DNA of 64,000 nt from Paraburkholderia phenoliruptrix. GTDB taxonomy: Bacteria > Pseudomonadota > Gammaproteobacteria > Burkholderiales > Burkholderiaceae. Location of the stretch: contig NZ_CADIKB010000002.1 in NCBI RefSeq assembly GCF_902859825.1, forward strand, positions 124,001 to 188,000. The letters are read 5' to 3'. The notes beneath the pieces were generated by a model. The model made no database searches. It worked only from the letters and a program-made list of their open reading frames with translations, and was not told where the DNA came from. Shown one piece after another: positions 16,588 to 25,806 of this stretch. A program made the translations under genes and the position numbers. How positions within the stretch are numbered: the stretch's first letter is position 1; the number at the start of each line of letters is the position of its first letter.

Positions 16588-17031
16588 TCAATCGTAGTGC
16601 CGGTGCTTATGATGCTTCTTGCCGCCCGACCGATAGCCGCGCGAGTAGTCGTCGGCATAGGAGTTCGAGCGCGAGATATTGCCGCCGAGCGCCGCGCCTG
16701 CGCCGCCGCCCAACGCTGCGCCCACGAGGCCGCCACCGCGGCCGCCCATTGCGTTGCCTGCCGCCGTGCCCGCGCCGCCGCCCAGCGCGCCGCCGATAAT
16801 CGCGCCCGTGCGCTCGCGGCGATTCGACGTCACCGCGCCGCCCGCGCCGCCGCCCACGGCACCACCGATCACGGCACCCGTGCTGCCGCCGACCGCGCCA
16901 CCCAGTGCCGCACCCGCGACGCCACCGAGCGCGCCGCCCAGCGCGTTGTTCATGTCGCCGGCCACCGCCGACAACGACGCCGCGCTCGCGAGCGCTGCAA
17001 CAGCCACAATCTGGAGGATTTTTCTGGACAT
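16588..17031 (-). CDS. Glycine-zipper (2TM-like) secreted or outer-membrane protein
   Basis: 147 residues: signal peptide (MSRKILQIVAVAALASAASLSAVAG, cleavage near residue 25), then about 90 residues of repeated GGA[LV]GG / GAxGGAxGG glycine-zipper units, and a basic His/Tyr-rich tail (GGKKHHKHRHYD). ATG 17031 is used because it begins a clean signal peptide after a leader with no coding character. Related glycine-zipper proteins are small envelope proteins, some of them stress-induced; a structural or membrane-associating role is likely. A strong terminator follows at 16547-16570, so it is a single-gene unit. Confidence 0.82.
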   Translation of the reverse strand: MSRKILQIVAVAALASAASLSAVAGDMNNALGGALGGVAGAALGGAVGGSTGAVIGGAVGGGAGGAVTSNRRERTGAIIGGALGGGAGTAAGNAMGGRGGGLVGAALGGGAGAALGGNISRSNSYADDYSRGYRSGGKKHHKHRHYD

Positions 17032-17167
17032 AAAAGGTCTGTGTTTTTTATGAGACGGCGCCGAGTATAACCGGTGGCATGAAAGCATCCTGTAACTACG
17101 GCACGCCTTACCGGTAAGACGTGTAACAAATGATGGCGCCGTCATTTTTACCTTTACTGTCCGCGGC

Positions 17168-18856
17168 TCAGCGTTTGCGCTTCTTCTTCAGCTGGATGGT
17201 TTCGAACAGTTCGTAGTTGGCAGTCGGCGTCTGATCGGCACCGGGCGCATGGTAGTAGTTCATCGTGATGGTGGTTTCGCCGCCGGCCTGGCCCGGATCA
17301 TGATCGAACACGGCGATGCCGTAGCCCGTGCCGGTGTCGCGTTGCGCGGACCAGATCGCGTCTTCGACGGCATCGGCGCTTGCCCGGACGAAGGTGCCCG
17401 CCGTCGTGCCCGGCACCGGACGGTTGGGCCGCGTGAAGATACGCGCTTGCGGCAGGCCGGTGCCGGCGTCGACACCATAGACGTCGAGCGGCGCACTCGT
17501 GCCGCCGCCGCCGAGAATCAGGTGGATCGTGCCCTGGCTCGTGTCGAAGGTCGACGCGCCCGCCGAGATTGCCGACATGACCGGCTTCGGCTGCAAGGTA
17601 TCGACCGGGTGGCCGGTTGCGATGTCGGTGCCCTTGTGATGATTGCAGCCGCGCACGGGGTAGCTGCGCTCGTAGTCGTGATCGTGGCCGCACAGCACGA
17701 GGTCCACGCCGTAGCGGTCGAAGAGCGGCAGCCACGCCTCGCGAATGCCCTTGTCTGAACCGTTCCCCGTCTTCGACGAGCTCAGCGCGTCCTGATGCAT
17801 CTGCACGACGATCCAGTCGATGTCGTCGTCTTCGGCCGCGTGGCGCAAGGTCTTTTCGAGCCAGCGGGTCTGCTCGCCGCCGCTGTAGCCGCGCACATAG
17901 AAGGAGGTCCCCGGCTGGATCGACGGATTGCCGGTGCTCGCGGCCGGCACGAGCGGATTCGGTCCGGCCACGAAGGCGGCGGCGTCCTGATAGACGACGT
18001 CGTCGGCATCGAGCGAAATAAACAGCACCGAGCTCACGCGGAAGCTATACCAGCGGCCCGGAAAACGCGTGTGATTTTCCGGCAGCGTATAGCGCGCGAG
18101 ATACGACGCAAAGCCTTGCTCACCGTTATGGAATTCGATTTCGTGGTTGCCGGGGCACGGCATCCATGGACGATTCGCCGCGGACGTCTGACAGTTGTTG
18201 CCGAAATCGCGCCACACGTCGGGCTGGTGCGTCGGGTTCAGATTCGCATAGCACAGGTCGCCGTTGAGCAGATGGAACAGCGGCTGAAAGCGCTCGACTG
18301 CCTGCACCGCGAAGCGGCTTTGCGGCGACGACAACACCCAGCCGGTGTTCGGTGTGGCGAGGTCGCCATAACTCGTGAAGCGAAACGGCGCGCGGCCGCG
18401 CGGCGCTGTGCGGAAGCTGCCGCTAAAGGGCTGCGCCGCGTTGCTGTCATTCTCGGCCGTGACTTCGTATTCGTAGCGGGTGTCTGGCTTGAGATCGCGC
18501 AGACGCGCGTGATAGTTGAACACGACCTCGCCGTTCAAGCCGTCCGTGTAGGTGGTTTGCACACCATGCACGACGTGCTTCGCGTCGCCCGTGCGGCCAA
18601 TGCGCAAGTGCGGCTTCACGGCGGCCGCGAGCGACGCCCACGACACCGTCACTTCACTCGACGGATCGTTGCCCCACGTCAGGTGAACCTGTTCTGGCGT
18701 GCCGTCCGGCGTGCTGCTCGCGGCGCGCGCCGTCGACAGCGCATTGGCGGCCGAAGCAAGACCGGATGCGCCGGCAAACTTCAGAAACCCGCGACGCGAA
18801 ACGATGGAAGCGCCCTGATCGGCTGGCGAGGCCTTAGCGTTTTTTGTATTCGACAT
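17168..18856 (-). CDS. Tat-exported purple acid phosphatase-like metallophosphoesterase
   Basis: 562 residues. The N terminus has a twin-arginine signal (SRRGFLKFAGASGLASAA, residues about 21-38). A fibronectin-III-like domain (VHLTWGNDPSSEVTVSWAS ... LKPDTRYEYEV) precedes the metallophosphatase domain, as in purple acid phosphatases. Metal ligands are visible in GDLCYAN, CPGNHEIEF, VQMHQD and CGHDHDYERSYPV. ATG 18856 is chosen because it puts the RR motif at the normal place. The protein should hydrolyse phosphate monoesters in the periplasm after folding with its metals in the cytosol. The C terminus is strongly basic (KKKRKR). No pho-box was recognised upstream. Confidence 0.9.
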   Translation of the reverse strand: MSNTKNAKASPADQGASIVSRRGFLKFAGASGLASAANALSTARAASSTPDGTPEQVHLTWGNDPSSEVTVSWASLAAAVKPHLRIGRTGDAKHVVHGVQTTYTDGLNGEVVFNYHARLRDLKPDTRYEYEVTAENDSNAAQPFSGSFRTAPRGRAPFRFTSYGDLATPNTGWVLSSPQSRFAVQAVERFQPLFHLLNGDLCYANLNPTHQPDVWRDFGNNCQTSAANRPWMPCPGNHEIEFHNGEQGFASYLARYTLPENHTRFPGRWYSFRVSSVLFISLDADDVVYQDAAAFVAGPNPLVPAASTGNPSIQPGTSFYVRGYSGGEQTRWLEKTLRHAAEDDDIDWIVVQMHQDALSSSKTGNGSDKGIREAWLPLFDRYGVDLVLCGHDHDYERSYPVRGCNHHKGTDIATGHPVDTLQPKPVMSAISAGASTFDTSQGTIHLILGGGGTSAPLDVYGVDAGTGLPQARIFTRPNRPVPGTTAGTFVRASADAVEDAIWSAQRDTGTGYGIAVFDHDPGQAGGETTITMNYYHAPGADQTPTANYELFETIQLKKKRKR

Positions 18857-18971
18857 GTCTGTGTTTGTGGGTAGGAAGGACAGGCGGCTTTTGACCCGTG
18901 ATCCTAGTCGCGAAACGGTGACAGTTGAATGAAAAGGCGCATCGCCAATACGCTCTCGCGGACGGCCGCCA

Positions 18972-19391
18972 CTAACGCGTTGGCGGCTGCGGGCTGTGGG
19001 CGGGATTCGTGTCGAACTTCGAAACGCTTTCAATGCCGTGTTCGCCGACGAGCTTCAATAGTTCGTTCTCCATGGCATCGGCCACCTGCTTCTCGTAGAT
19101 CTGTTCGCCCTTCACGTACACCGTGAACGATCGCAGGTACTTGGCTTTCTTGTCTGGATTTGCGATCGTGTCGCGCGTCCACTCATAAAGCGGGTACCTG
19201 TGGATGCCGAATCGCCCGGCTTCGCTCACGTAGTCCGCAAAAGCGTCGTACTGGCATTTCACCGTCGCATCATGCCGATGCAAGACTTGCGCAAGCCTCA
19301 GGTGCGCGTCGCCCGAAGAATCGGCGCGCAGCGCGTTTGCGAGTTCCTCCGACACGGTGAGCCGGAGTTGAAATTTCAGTGTCGCGTCCAC
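18972..19391 (-). CDS. Conserved-type hypothetical protein
   Basis: Not recognised. A 139-residue soluble, acidic-to-neutral protein starting with GTG preceded by GAGGCACAC. It begins MDATLKFQLRLTVSEELANALRAD, has the segment GIHRYPLYEWTRDTIANPDKKAKYLRSFTVYVKG in the middle and a charged helix VADAMENELLKLVGEHGIE near the end. Codon use and helix pattern look like a genuine protein. It lies upstream of, and on the same strand as, the purple acid phosphatase (115 bp gap); no functional link is evident. Confidence 0.65.
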   Translation of the reverse strand: MDATLKFQLRLTVSEELANALRADSSGDAHLRLAQVLHRHDATVKCQYDAFADYVSEAGRFGIHRYPLYEWTRDTIANPDKKAKYLRSFTVYVKGEQIYEKQVADAMENELLKLVGEHGIESVSKFDTNPAHSPQPPTR

Positions 19392-19436
19392 GTGTGCCTC
19401 GCTGTTCGATGAAAACGGCGCCCGCGCACAACCGCC

Positions 19437-19450
19437 CTTTCACGTGAAAG
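19437..19450. promoter_or_regulatory. Perfect 14-bp palindrome upstream of the hypothetical gene
   Basis: CTTTCACGTGAAAG is self-complementary over 14 bp and sits 46 bp before the start of the leftward hypothetical gene at 19391. It could be a dimeric repressor site. No regulator can be assigned. Confidence 0.3.
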
Positions 19451-19473
19451 CGGCATCAGCAAGGGCGGGCATC

Positions 19474-19495
19474 AAGACAAAGCGGCCGGCCGCTT
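19474..19495 (-). terminator. Candidate terminator of the GGDEF-EAL gene
   Basis: The 16-bp perfect palindrome AAGCGGCCGGCCGCTT (19480-19495), overlapping the stop codon, is followed on the minus strand by TTGTCTTG, a weak T tract. The stem is strong enough for termination. Confidence 0.45.
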
Positions 19496-21428
19496 ACGCC
19501 TGGTTCAAGGACTGCGCAGACAGCCTTTCGTCGATACGTGCAATTTCGCTGCCGTGCACGGGTCGGCCAAGCAGGAAGCCTTGGGCATGCGTGCAACCGG
19601 AGCGCCGCACGAAGTCCAGTTGCTCCTCGGTTTCGATACCCTCGGCCGTGGTCGGCATGCCGATCTCGCGCGCCAATGCAACGATCCCTCGCACCACCGC
19701 GGCGGACTCGCGCCGGTGCACGGACTCCTTGACGAACGAGCTGTCGATTTTCAGCTTGTCGAACGTGAAGCGCACGAGCGTGGACATTGTCGAAAAGCCG
19801 GTGCCGAAATCGTCGAGCGCAAGGCCGATGCCCAACGCACGCAGCCGCGAAATATTGCGCCGCGTCACGATGTCGTCGTTCAGCAGCACGGTCTCCGTCA
19901 CTTCGATGTTCAGGCGCTCGGGCGGCAGGCGCGTCTTGCGCAGCACGCCCGCCACGATGGAAGCAAACGTCTCCTCGCGCAGTTGCACCGGCGACACGTT
20001 GACGGCAACCGGCACCTTGTCACGCCACATGACCGCTTCCTTGCACGACTGCAGCAGCGCCCACTCGCCGAGCGCGAGTATCAGTCCGGTGCGTTCCGCA
20101 GTGGGAATGAACGCGGACGGGGAGAGTTCGCCGCGCGTCGGATGCGTCCAGCGAATCAGCGCTTCGCGGCCCGTTACCGCGCCGCTCGCGAGATCCACAA
20201 TCGGCTGGTACTCCATGCGCAGTCCGCCGAACGTACGCAACGCGCCTTCCAGGTCGCTACGCAGCAGGCTCAGGCTTTCGTCGGAGACATGCTGCTCGGC
20301 ATCGAAAATAGCGTAGGCGCTCTTGCCGCTGCGCTTGACAGCGTACAGCGCACGGTCGGCGCAGATCAGCAGTTGGGGCCCGGTCGACGCATGCTCGGGG
20401 TACAGCGCCACGCCCACGCTGGCGCCGATATGCACGAGCGCTTCGCTCAAAGAGAATGGCCGCGCCAGCGTCTTGACGATGCTGTCGGCAAGCAAGCGCA
20501 CATCGCGCGACGGTTCGGGCGCTTCCGAAATGACCACGAATTCATCGCCTGCAAGGCGTCCGACAATGTCGGTGGCCGGCATCACTTCACGCAGCCGAAC
20601 CGCGGCTTCCTGCAGAATCTGGTCGCCCGCGGCATGGCCGAGACTATCGTTGATCGCCTTGAAGCCGTCCAGGTCGATCAGTAGAACAGCGAACAACCCG
20701 TCGCGTTGCGCAGCGCCGGCCGCCGTGCGTTCGAGCAGCAGCTCGTTGATGCGCGCCCGGTTCGGCAGGCCCGTCAGGCTGTCGTGATGCGCGAGCCGCT
20801 GACTGCTTTCGCGTGCGAGCAGCAGGGCCACGGTGTCGCGATTGCTGCGCAGCGCCACGGTCAGAAAACCCGCTGCGCAAAACGGCGCCTGAAACAGCAG
20901 CACGAGTTTCCCGGAACCGGGCGACAGCGCGGCGCCAAGGCCGAGCAAACCGAGAATGAAGCCGATTTGCAGCATCACGAGCCGCGGCGTGGCCGCATTA
21001 CGTCCCGCCAGGCCGCCGACAACGCCCACCGCGCACACATTGCCGAGCAGAAAAAGCGTCGCGTCTGCGCTGATATTGCAGAGCAGCGCGCCGAACCCGA
21101 ATAACGCGCTCCACAGAATGCTCGCAAACAGGAAAGCCGCGGTGGGCGTAGGCAGATTCTGCGCGCTGCGATGGCGGCACAGCCAGATCAGCGCAAGACG
21201 CACGAACAGCAGCGCGACCACGGCGCCCGTCCACGTGGCGTACAGCAGGCTGGGGTGCAAATAGTAAGCGGTCGCGCAGACGCTGATTTCGCAGATGGAC
21301 GCGAAGAGAATAGACGCGGTGCGCGTGAAAAGATTGGCGAGGAGTATCTGCCGGTTTTCGGCGCTCAGGTTCTGAGCGGAAGAGACGATCCACCTGAAAA
21401 ATGGAGACCTTGGTTCGCTAAAAGCCAT
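19494..21428 (-). CDS. Membrane-bound bifunctional GGDEF-EAL protein (c-di-GMP turnover)
   Basis: 644 residues. About six hydrophobic segments lie between residues 35 and 195 and form an unnamed membrane sensor module. The GGDEF domain follows (HDSLTGLPNRARI at about 215, DLDGFKAINDSLGH at about 252, active loop AGDEF at 293-297), then an EAL domain (EALIR at 422-426, VNVSPVQL, LDDFGTGFS, KIDSSFV, AEGIET). The AGDEF variant is known to be active in some cyclases. The RxxD inhibitory site expected five residues before it is absent (PATD). All EAL catalytic motifs seem present, so phosphodiesterase activity is likely and cyclase activity possible. Single gene with its own terminator. Confidence 0.93.
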   Translation of the reverse strand: MAFSEPRSPFFRWIVSSAQNLSAENRQILLANLFTRTASILFASICEISVCATAYYLHPSLLYATWTGAVVALLFVRLALIWLCRHRSAQNLPTPTAAFLFASILWSALFGFGALLCNISADATLFLLGNVCAVGVVGGLAGRNAATPRLVMLQIGFILGLLGLGAALSPGSGKLVLLFQAPFCAAGFLTVALRSNRDTVALLLARESSQRLAHHDSLTGLPNRARINELLLERTAAGAAQRDGLFAVLLIDLDGFKAINDSLGHAAGDQILQEAAVRLREVMPATDIVGRLAGDEFVVISEAPEPSRDVRLLADSIVKTLARPFSLSEALVHIGASVGVALYPEHASTGPQLLICADRALYAVKRSGKSAYAIFDAEQHVSDESLSLLRSDLEGALRTFGGLRMEYQPIVDLASGAVTGREALIRWTHPTRGELSPSAFIPTAERTGLILALGEWALLQSCKEAVMWRDKVPVAVNVSPVQLREETFASIVAGVLRKTRLPPERLNIEVTETVLLNDDIVTRRNISRLRALGIGLALDDFGTGFSTMSTLVRFTFDKLKIDSSFVKESVHRRESAAVVRGIVALAREIGMPTTAEGIETEEQLDFVRRSGCTHAQGFLLGRPVHGSEIARIDERLSAQSLNQA

Positions 21429-21596
21429 GACCTACGCATTTTTAATGGTGGGTGGATCGAATCCGGCAGCGTGCGCGCTGATTATTACGTAAACGTTGGT
21501 CAAAAGGTTAATTCCGCCAGGCGGTGGCGGCAAGCGACGCTCGCAGATGTCAGTCTTTCCTAAGGTTAACCCTGATTTCGACGCGAAAGCTGCGTG

Positions 21597-22106
21597 CTAC
21601 TCGTTCGCCATCTCGACAAGTTTCGCAACCGTATTCATGTTGCGTGCCGTTCCAGTCCTGGCGGCCGGGATTTTCAGTTTCGTATCCGCCATGCCGTCGT
21701 TGTAATGCACGTAGATTTCGCGTGTGCCGAGCGCCATTTCTTCGTCGCGCTGGCCGCTCGCGTGAGCGAGTGCATCGGCAGGCGGGGGCGCGTCGAGAAA
21801 AATCGCGACGGTCCGGTTGGGCGCTGCCGACTTGAAGGGATTGGCGGCCAGCACCTGCGCGAGTTCCGCTCCCGTGCGAACCGCGACGCCCACCGGCTTG
21901 CCCGCGTATTCCTCGAGACAACGCTCGAGCCGGCTCTTCACCGAGGCTTCGCCGAGCTTGCTTTCGAACACGACGTTGCCGCTCGCAATGTACGTGCGGA
22001 CGCGAGTAAAGCTGAGGGACTCGCACATGGCGCGCAAGTCAGCCATGGGAAGCTTGCCGGTGCCGCCGACGTTCACGGCGCGCAGAAAAGCGATATATCG
22101 GGTCAT
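21597..22106 (-). CDS. DUF1697 family protein
   Basis: 169 residues with the family start MTRYIAFLRAVNVGGTGKLPMADLRAMCESLSFTRVRTYIASGNVVFES, covering the first half of the DUF1697 fold, and the NRTVAIFLD and ARNMNTVAKLVEMA segments at the end. Length is normal for the family. Function unknown; no partner is conserved next to it here. It lies 40 bp downstream of the DUF2182 gene on the same strand and may share its transcript. Confidence 0.9.
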   Translation of the reverse strand: MTRYIAFLRAVNVGGTGKLPMADLRAMCESLSFTRVRTYIASGNVVFESKLGEASVKSRLERCLEEYAGKPVGVAVRTGAELAQVLAANPFKSAAPNRTVAIFLDAPPPADALAHASGQRDEEMALGTREIYVHYNDGMADTKLKIPAARTGTARNMNTVAKLVEMANE

Positions 22107-22146
22107 CGGTCTCGTGGTGTTTTATTCAGTTTTGCGAATCAGTTTT

Positions 22147-22965
22147 TTATACAAGCGCGGCGGCTCGCACAATCATCAGCGCACCCATGCCGATGATCGA
22201 CCATCCCACCCCTCGCGCAACAAGCTGACCGCGCGGCGCAAGGCGTTCAAGCGTCATGGCAGCCGTCACCAGCGCCATCGCACGCAGATTCATCGCACCG
22301 GTCACGACGAGCACCGCGGTCAGGCTCGCACAGCACAAGCAGCAATGCATGCCGAGGCGCAAACCGTAGCGCAATGCAGCACTAGCACGCGACGGCAATG
22401 CAGGTTGCCCGCATTGCGGCGCCCTTTGGCAGCAGCCGAGATAATGCGTCTTCCACCCGGACAATTGCAATGCACCGGCAAGCAACACGATTATGCCGGC
22501 TACCGCCGGGGCGGCATGCGAGAGTGCCGGCATGCGCATCTGGAGCGCGGCGAACGCCCCGCCGAGTGCGAACACCGTCGCACCCAGCACGCCCCAGACG
22601 GCGAAATAACCGGCGCCCGCAAGCCATGTGAGCGATGCCACTCGCGCGTGTCCTGCACCGCGGAGCGCTTCGCCATAGCGCCATAACGCCGGCGCCAACG
22701 AAGGCATCATCATCGCGATCATCATGACAAGCCACATGCCCACGAACGATGCCGCGACGCGCAGCCACGTCCGCCCGCAGGTAGGCATCCACATCATCGA
22801 GGGCGCGGAGCCGCCGGGCATGGGCATGCATGCCGCGATAGTCGCTGCCGCGCTGACGGCGAACAGCAAGCCGCACACGCCGTAGAAAGCCGCCCGCGAA
22901 CAGGCCCGCGCACGGGTCTCATTGCTTGCCGGCTTGCCGGATGCGTCTGAGCTCACGCAGTCCAT
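22147..22965 (-). CDS. DUF2182 integral membrane protein
   Basis: About 272 residues with six to seven hydrophobic helices. The signature region WLVMMIAMMMPSLAPAL (about residue 105) and HYLGCCQRAPQ followed by YGLRLGMHCCLCCASLTAVL are typical of the DUF2182 putative metal-binding membrane proteins; the Met-, His- and Cys-rich motifs suggest a metal centre. The frame is open upstream to 23088; ATG 22965 is chosen because GAGGGCGTG precedes it and the upstream part overlaps the DUF899 gene. It starts 7 nt after the DUF899 stop, so the two form an operon. Confidence 0.82.
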   Translation of the reverse strand: MDCVSSDASGKPASNETRARACSRAAFYGVCGLLFAVSAAATIAACMPMPGGSAPSMMWMPTCGRTWLRVAASFVGMWLVMMIAMMMPSLAPALWRYGEALRGAGHARVASLTWLAGAGYFAVWGVLGATVFALGGAFAALQMRMPALSHAAPAVAGIIVLLAGALQLSGWKTHYLGCCQRAPQCGQPALPSRASAALRYGLRLGMHCCLCCASLTAVLVVTGAMNLRAMALVTAAMTLERLAPRGQLVARGVGWSIIGMGALMIVRAAALV

Positions 22966-22972
22966 CACGCCC

Positions 22973-23740
22973 TCAGCGCTGTCCGTATTCGTCGTGCCGA
23001 CGCCACCAGATGCCCGTCTCGTTGCGCCCCTTCGGCGCACGGTCGAGCCACTGGTACATGCCCCACAGGCCGTCCAGTCCACGCGCATAGGTCGAATACG
23101 TGTGGTACACGGCGCCGTCCTCGAGCACGAACGCGCTCAGCCCGGGCCGGTCGCGCGTGTAGGTGGACGCGTCCGTTCCGCAGGTCGCCGCGAACTGCGC
23201 GACGGGCTCCGGCGCCGGCACGGCGTCCATGGCATGGTGCCCGCGCTGATAGTTGTATTCGACCGTGCCCTCGCGCTGCTGCGCCTCGGTGAACGAGATA
23301 TTGAAGTCGAAGTTGAAGTCGCTGCCCGCGGATGACGCCCACGGAAACGTCCACCCCATACGCCGCTTGTATTCCTGAAGTTTCGCGAGCGGCGCGCGCG
23401 ATATCGCCATCAACCGCACGTCGTGATTCGCCAGATGAACCGCGAATCCGTCGAAGCCGTCCGCAATCGACGAGCACGACGGGCAACCCGCCTTGTAATC
23501 CGGCCCGAACATGAAGTGATAGACAAGCAGCTGCGAGCGCCCCGCAAACAGATCGGCGAGGGAGGCGCTGCCTTCCTCGGTCTCGAACCGGTAGCTTTTG
23601 TCGACGCGAACCCAGGGCAGTTCCTGGCGGCGCCGCGCCAGTTCGTCGCTGCGCCGCGTCAGCTCCTTTTCCGCCTTCAGCAGATCGAGGCGCGCCGCGA
23701 GCCATTGCTCGCGGGTTCCGGTGGTGTGTGTCGTGGCCAT
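22973..23740 (-). CDS. DUF899 thioredoxin-fold protein
   Basis: 255 residues, matching the DUF899 family across its length: TREQWLAARLDLLKAEKELTRRSDELARRRQELPWV at the start, then LLVYHFMFGPDYKAGCPSCSSIADGFD, where CPSC stands in a thioredoxin-like position (about residues 90-93), and DGAVYHTYSTYARGLDGLWGMYQWLDRAPKGRNE near the end. ATG 23740 fits the family start; the long upstream extension overlaps the divergent HTH gene promoter and is not coding. The family is presumed redox-active but uncharacterised. Followed 7 nt later by a DUF2182 membrane protein. Confidence 0.9.
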   Translation of the reverse strand: MATTHTTGTREQWLAARLDLLKAEKELTRRSDELARRRQELPWVRVDKSYRFETEEGSASLADLFAGRSQLLVYHFMFGPDYKAGCPSCSSIADGFDGFAVHLANHDVRLMAISRAPLAKLQEYKRRMGWTFPWASSAGSDFNFDFNISFTEAQQREGTVEYNYQRGHHAMDAVPAPEPVAQFAATCGTDASTYTRDRPGLSAFVLEDGAVYHTYSTYARGLDGLWGMYQWLDRAPKGRNETGIWWRRHDEYGQR

Positions 23741-23863
23741 GGCTTTCTCCGTCGGGTTGGCATCGTCGTTCGGTCGGTTTCGATACGACGTACTGGTTAG
23801 CGGTCGTGCTAGATTAGTACCGGGATTCCTGACGGTGGGAGTGACAAGTGTGGCGCGATTTCG

Positions 23864-25090
23864 ATGAAGACGGATCCGCTGATTCAGGCTGCAGCGCAGG
23901 CGCTCGCAGCCGGTGATCCGCTTGGCGCACTGAAGCGCGTCGCGTTGCGCGACGACGCGCCGGCGCTCGCGCTGCGAGGCATCGCGATGGCGCAGCTCGG
24001 CGATCTGATCCGGGCGAAAGCGCTCGTGCGAAGCGCGGCGCGCGCGTTCGGCGCGAGACACGCGGTCGCCCGCGCGCGGTGCGTCGTCGCAGAAGCGGAA
24101 ATCGCGCTCGCGTCGCGCGATCTGGCGTGGCCGGCCAAGGCGCTCGCCGACGCACGCGCGACACTCGAAGCCTCAGGCGACCGCGCCAACGCCGCGCATG
24201 CAGGCTATCTGGAGGTCCGGCAGCTGGTGCTGATCGGCCATATCGACGACGCCGAGCGCATGCTCGGCGCACTCGACCCCGAACCGCTGCCGCCTGCCCT
24301 CAGGGCCGCGCACGAGCTGGTCGCAGCAGGCGTCGCGCTGCGGCGTTTGCAGACTGCCGCGGCGCGCGTCGCGTTTGCCCGGGCGAGGCATGCCGCGCAT
24401 GAAGCCGGTATTCCCGCGCTGATTGCCGAAGTAGACAATGCTTCGCACACCTTGAGACTGCCGGCCGCGCGGCTGATCGCGGGCGGCGAAGCGCAGCTCC
24501 TGCTGCTCGACGAGGTGGAGGCCTTGCTCGCCTCGGACGCGCTGGTTGTCGATGCATGCCGGCACGTCGTGCAAACGGGCGGAACGGTTGTCTCGCTGAC
24601 ACGGCGTCCGGTGCTGTTCAATCTCGCCTATCAGCTTGCAGAGACATGGCCCGCCGATGTGCCGCGCGACACGCTGATCGCAGGCGCTTTCAGGACAAAG
24701 CATGCCGATGACTCGCATCGCGCGCGCTTGCGCGTCGAAATGGGCCGGCTGCGCACGATGCTGCGCGCATTCGCCGATGTCGGCGCGACGCGGCGCGGCT
24801 TCGCGTTGGCGCCGCATCGCGGCAACCGGGTTGTGCTGCTCGCGCGCCCCGTCGACGAAGCGCACGCGGCGATGCTCGCGCTTCTCGCCGACGGTGAGTC
24901 ATGGTCGAGTTCGGCCCTCGCGCTGGCGCTCGGCGCAAGCCAGCGCACCGTGCAACGCGCGCTCGATTCGCTCGCGGCCGCGGGCAAGGCCCAGTCTTTC
25001 GGCCACGGACGCGCGCGCCGCTGGACCGCGCCGCCCGCCTCCGGATTCGCGACAACCTTGTTACTCCCCACGCCGGTTACGCTCAATTAG
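23864..25090 (+). CDS. HTH-domain regulator with helical-repeat N-terminal region
   Basis: 408 residues. Residues 1-200 are Ala/Leu-rich helices with TPR-like periodicity (RGIAMAQLGDLIRAKALVRSAARAFG ... ARCVVAEAEIALASRD). The C-terminal 60 residues contain a winged-helix motif, WSSSALALALGASQRTVQRALDSLAAAGKAQSFGHGRARRWTAPP, a MarR/DeoR-like 'wing' ending. The middle (LRVEMGRLRTMLRAFADVGATRRGFAL) resembles the winged-helix of transcriptional activators of the SARP/BTAD kind, so this may be an output-helix protein with two DNA-binding elements. Divergent from the DUF899 operon and 9 bp upstream of a beta-propeller gene. Confidence 0.7.
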   Translation: MKTDPLIQAAAQALAAGDPLGALKRVALRDDAPALALRGIAMAQLGDLIRAKALVRSAARAFGARHAVARARCVVAEAEIALASRDLAWPAKALADARATLEASGDRANAAHAGYLEVRQLVLIGHIDDAERMLGALDPEPLPPALRAAHELVAAGVALRRLQTAAARVAFARARHAAHEAGIPALIAEVDNASHTLRLPAARLIAGGEAQLLLLDEVEALLASDALVVDACRHVVQTGGTVVSLTRRPVLFNLAYQLAETWPADVPRDTLIAGAFRTKHADDSHRARLRVEMGRLRTMLRAFADVGATRRGFALAPHRGNRVVLLARPVDEAHAAMLALLADGESWSSSALALALGASQRTVQRALDSLAAAGKAQSFGHGRARRWTAPPASGFATTLLLPTPVTLN

Positions 25091-25099
25091 GATGACAGC

Positions 25100-25759
25100 A
25101 TGAACCAATCAAACGCCACTATCATCCGTGAATACGGCCCGTTTCCCGGCGTCGAGCAAGTGGGCGGCGTCACTTACGACGGCCGGCAGGTCTGGATCGC
25201 GGCCGGCAAGACGCTGAACGCGTTAGATCCCGCGAGCGGCGAAACGCTGCGCGCCATCGAGATCGCCGCCGACGCAGGCACGGCTTTCGACGGCCAGCAT
25301 CTGTTCCAGATCGCCGGGGGCCGCATCCACAAGATCGATCCGGCCAGCGGCCGCATCCTGGCAACCATTCCCGCGCCCGGCGGCGAGGGCGCTTCGGGAC
25401 TCGCGTGGGCCGAGGGGTCGCTCTGGATCGGCGAGTATCGGGAGCGCAGGATCCACCAGATCGATCCGCAGACGGGCGCGGTGCTCTCCACCCTTCAGTC
25501 AAATCGCTTCGTGACCGGCGTCACATGGGTCGAGGGCGAGCTTTGGCACGGCACGTGGGAAGACGATGCGAGCGAGCTGCGGCATATCGATCCGCGTACC
25601 GGCGAGGTGCTGGAAAGCCTGAAGATGCCCGCGGGCGTCGGCGTGTCGGGTCTCGAATCGGACGGCGGCGAACAGTTCTTCTGCGGCGGCGGCAATAGCG
25701 GCAAAGTGCGCGCGGTGCGACGTCCTCAACGTGAGACGGGCGAAGCCGAAGTCAGATAA
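25100..25759 (+). CDS. Glutamine-cyclotransferase-like beta-propeller protein
   Basis: 219 residues made of repeated four-strand blades: GVTYDGRQVWIAAGKTLNALDPASGETL, AFDGQHLFQIAGGRIHKIDPASGRIL, GLAWAEGSLWIGEYRERRIHQIDPQTGAVL, GVTWVEGELWHGTWEDDASELRHIDPRTGEVL. Each blade ends in a (K/Q/H)IDP.(S/T)G turn, about 45 residues apart. This pattern is shared with Vgb/YncE-type and glutaminyl-cyclase-like propellers. There is no signal peptide, so the protein is cytosolic. It follows the HTH gene by 9 bp and is probably co-expressed. Only about five blades are present, short for a closed propeller, so it may dimerise. Confidence 0.72.
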   Translation: MNQSNATIIREYGPFPGVEQVGGVTYDGRQVWIAAGKTLNALDPASGETLRAIEIAADAGTAFDGQHLFQIAGGRIHKIDPASGRILATIPAPGGEGASGLAWAEGSLWIGEYRERRIHQIDPQTGAVLSTLQSNRFVTGVTWVEGELWHGTWEDDASELRHIDPRTGEVLESLKMPAGVGVSGLESDGGEQFFCGGGNSGKVRAVRRPQRETGEAEVR

Positions 25760-25806
25760 GCAGCATTCGCATCGGGCCGCAAATCGCGCCTGTGCGCGTG
25801 CGCGGG

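Noticed and set aside
18929..19493. Plus-strand small frames between the phosphatase and GGDEF-EAL genes
   Set aside because: Arg/Ala-rich shadow frames opposite the hypothetical gene; no start signals.
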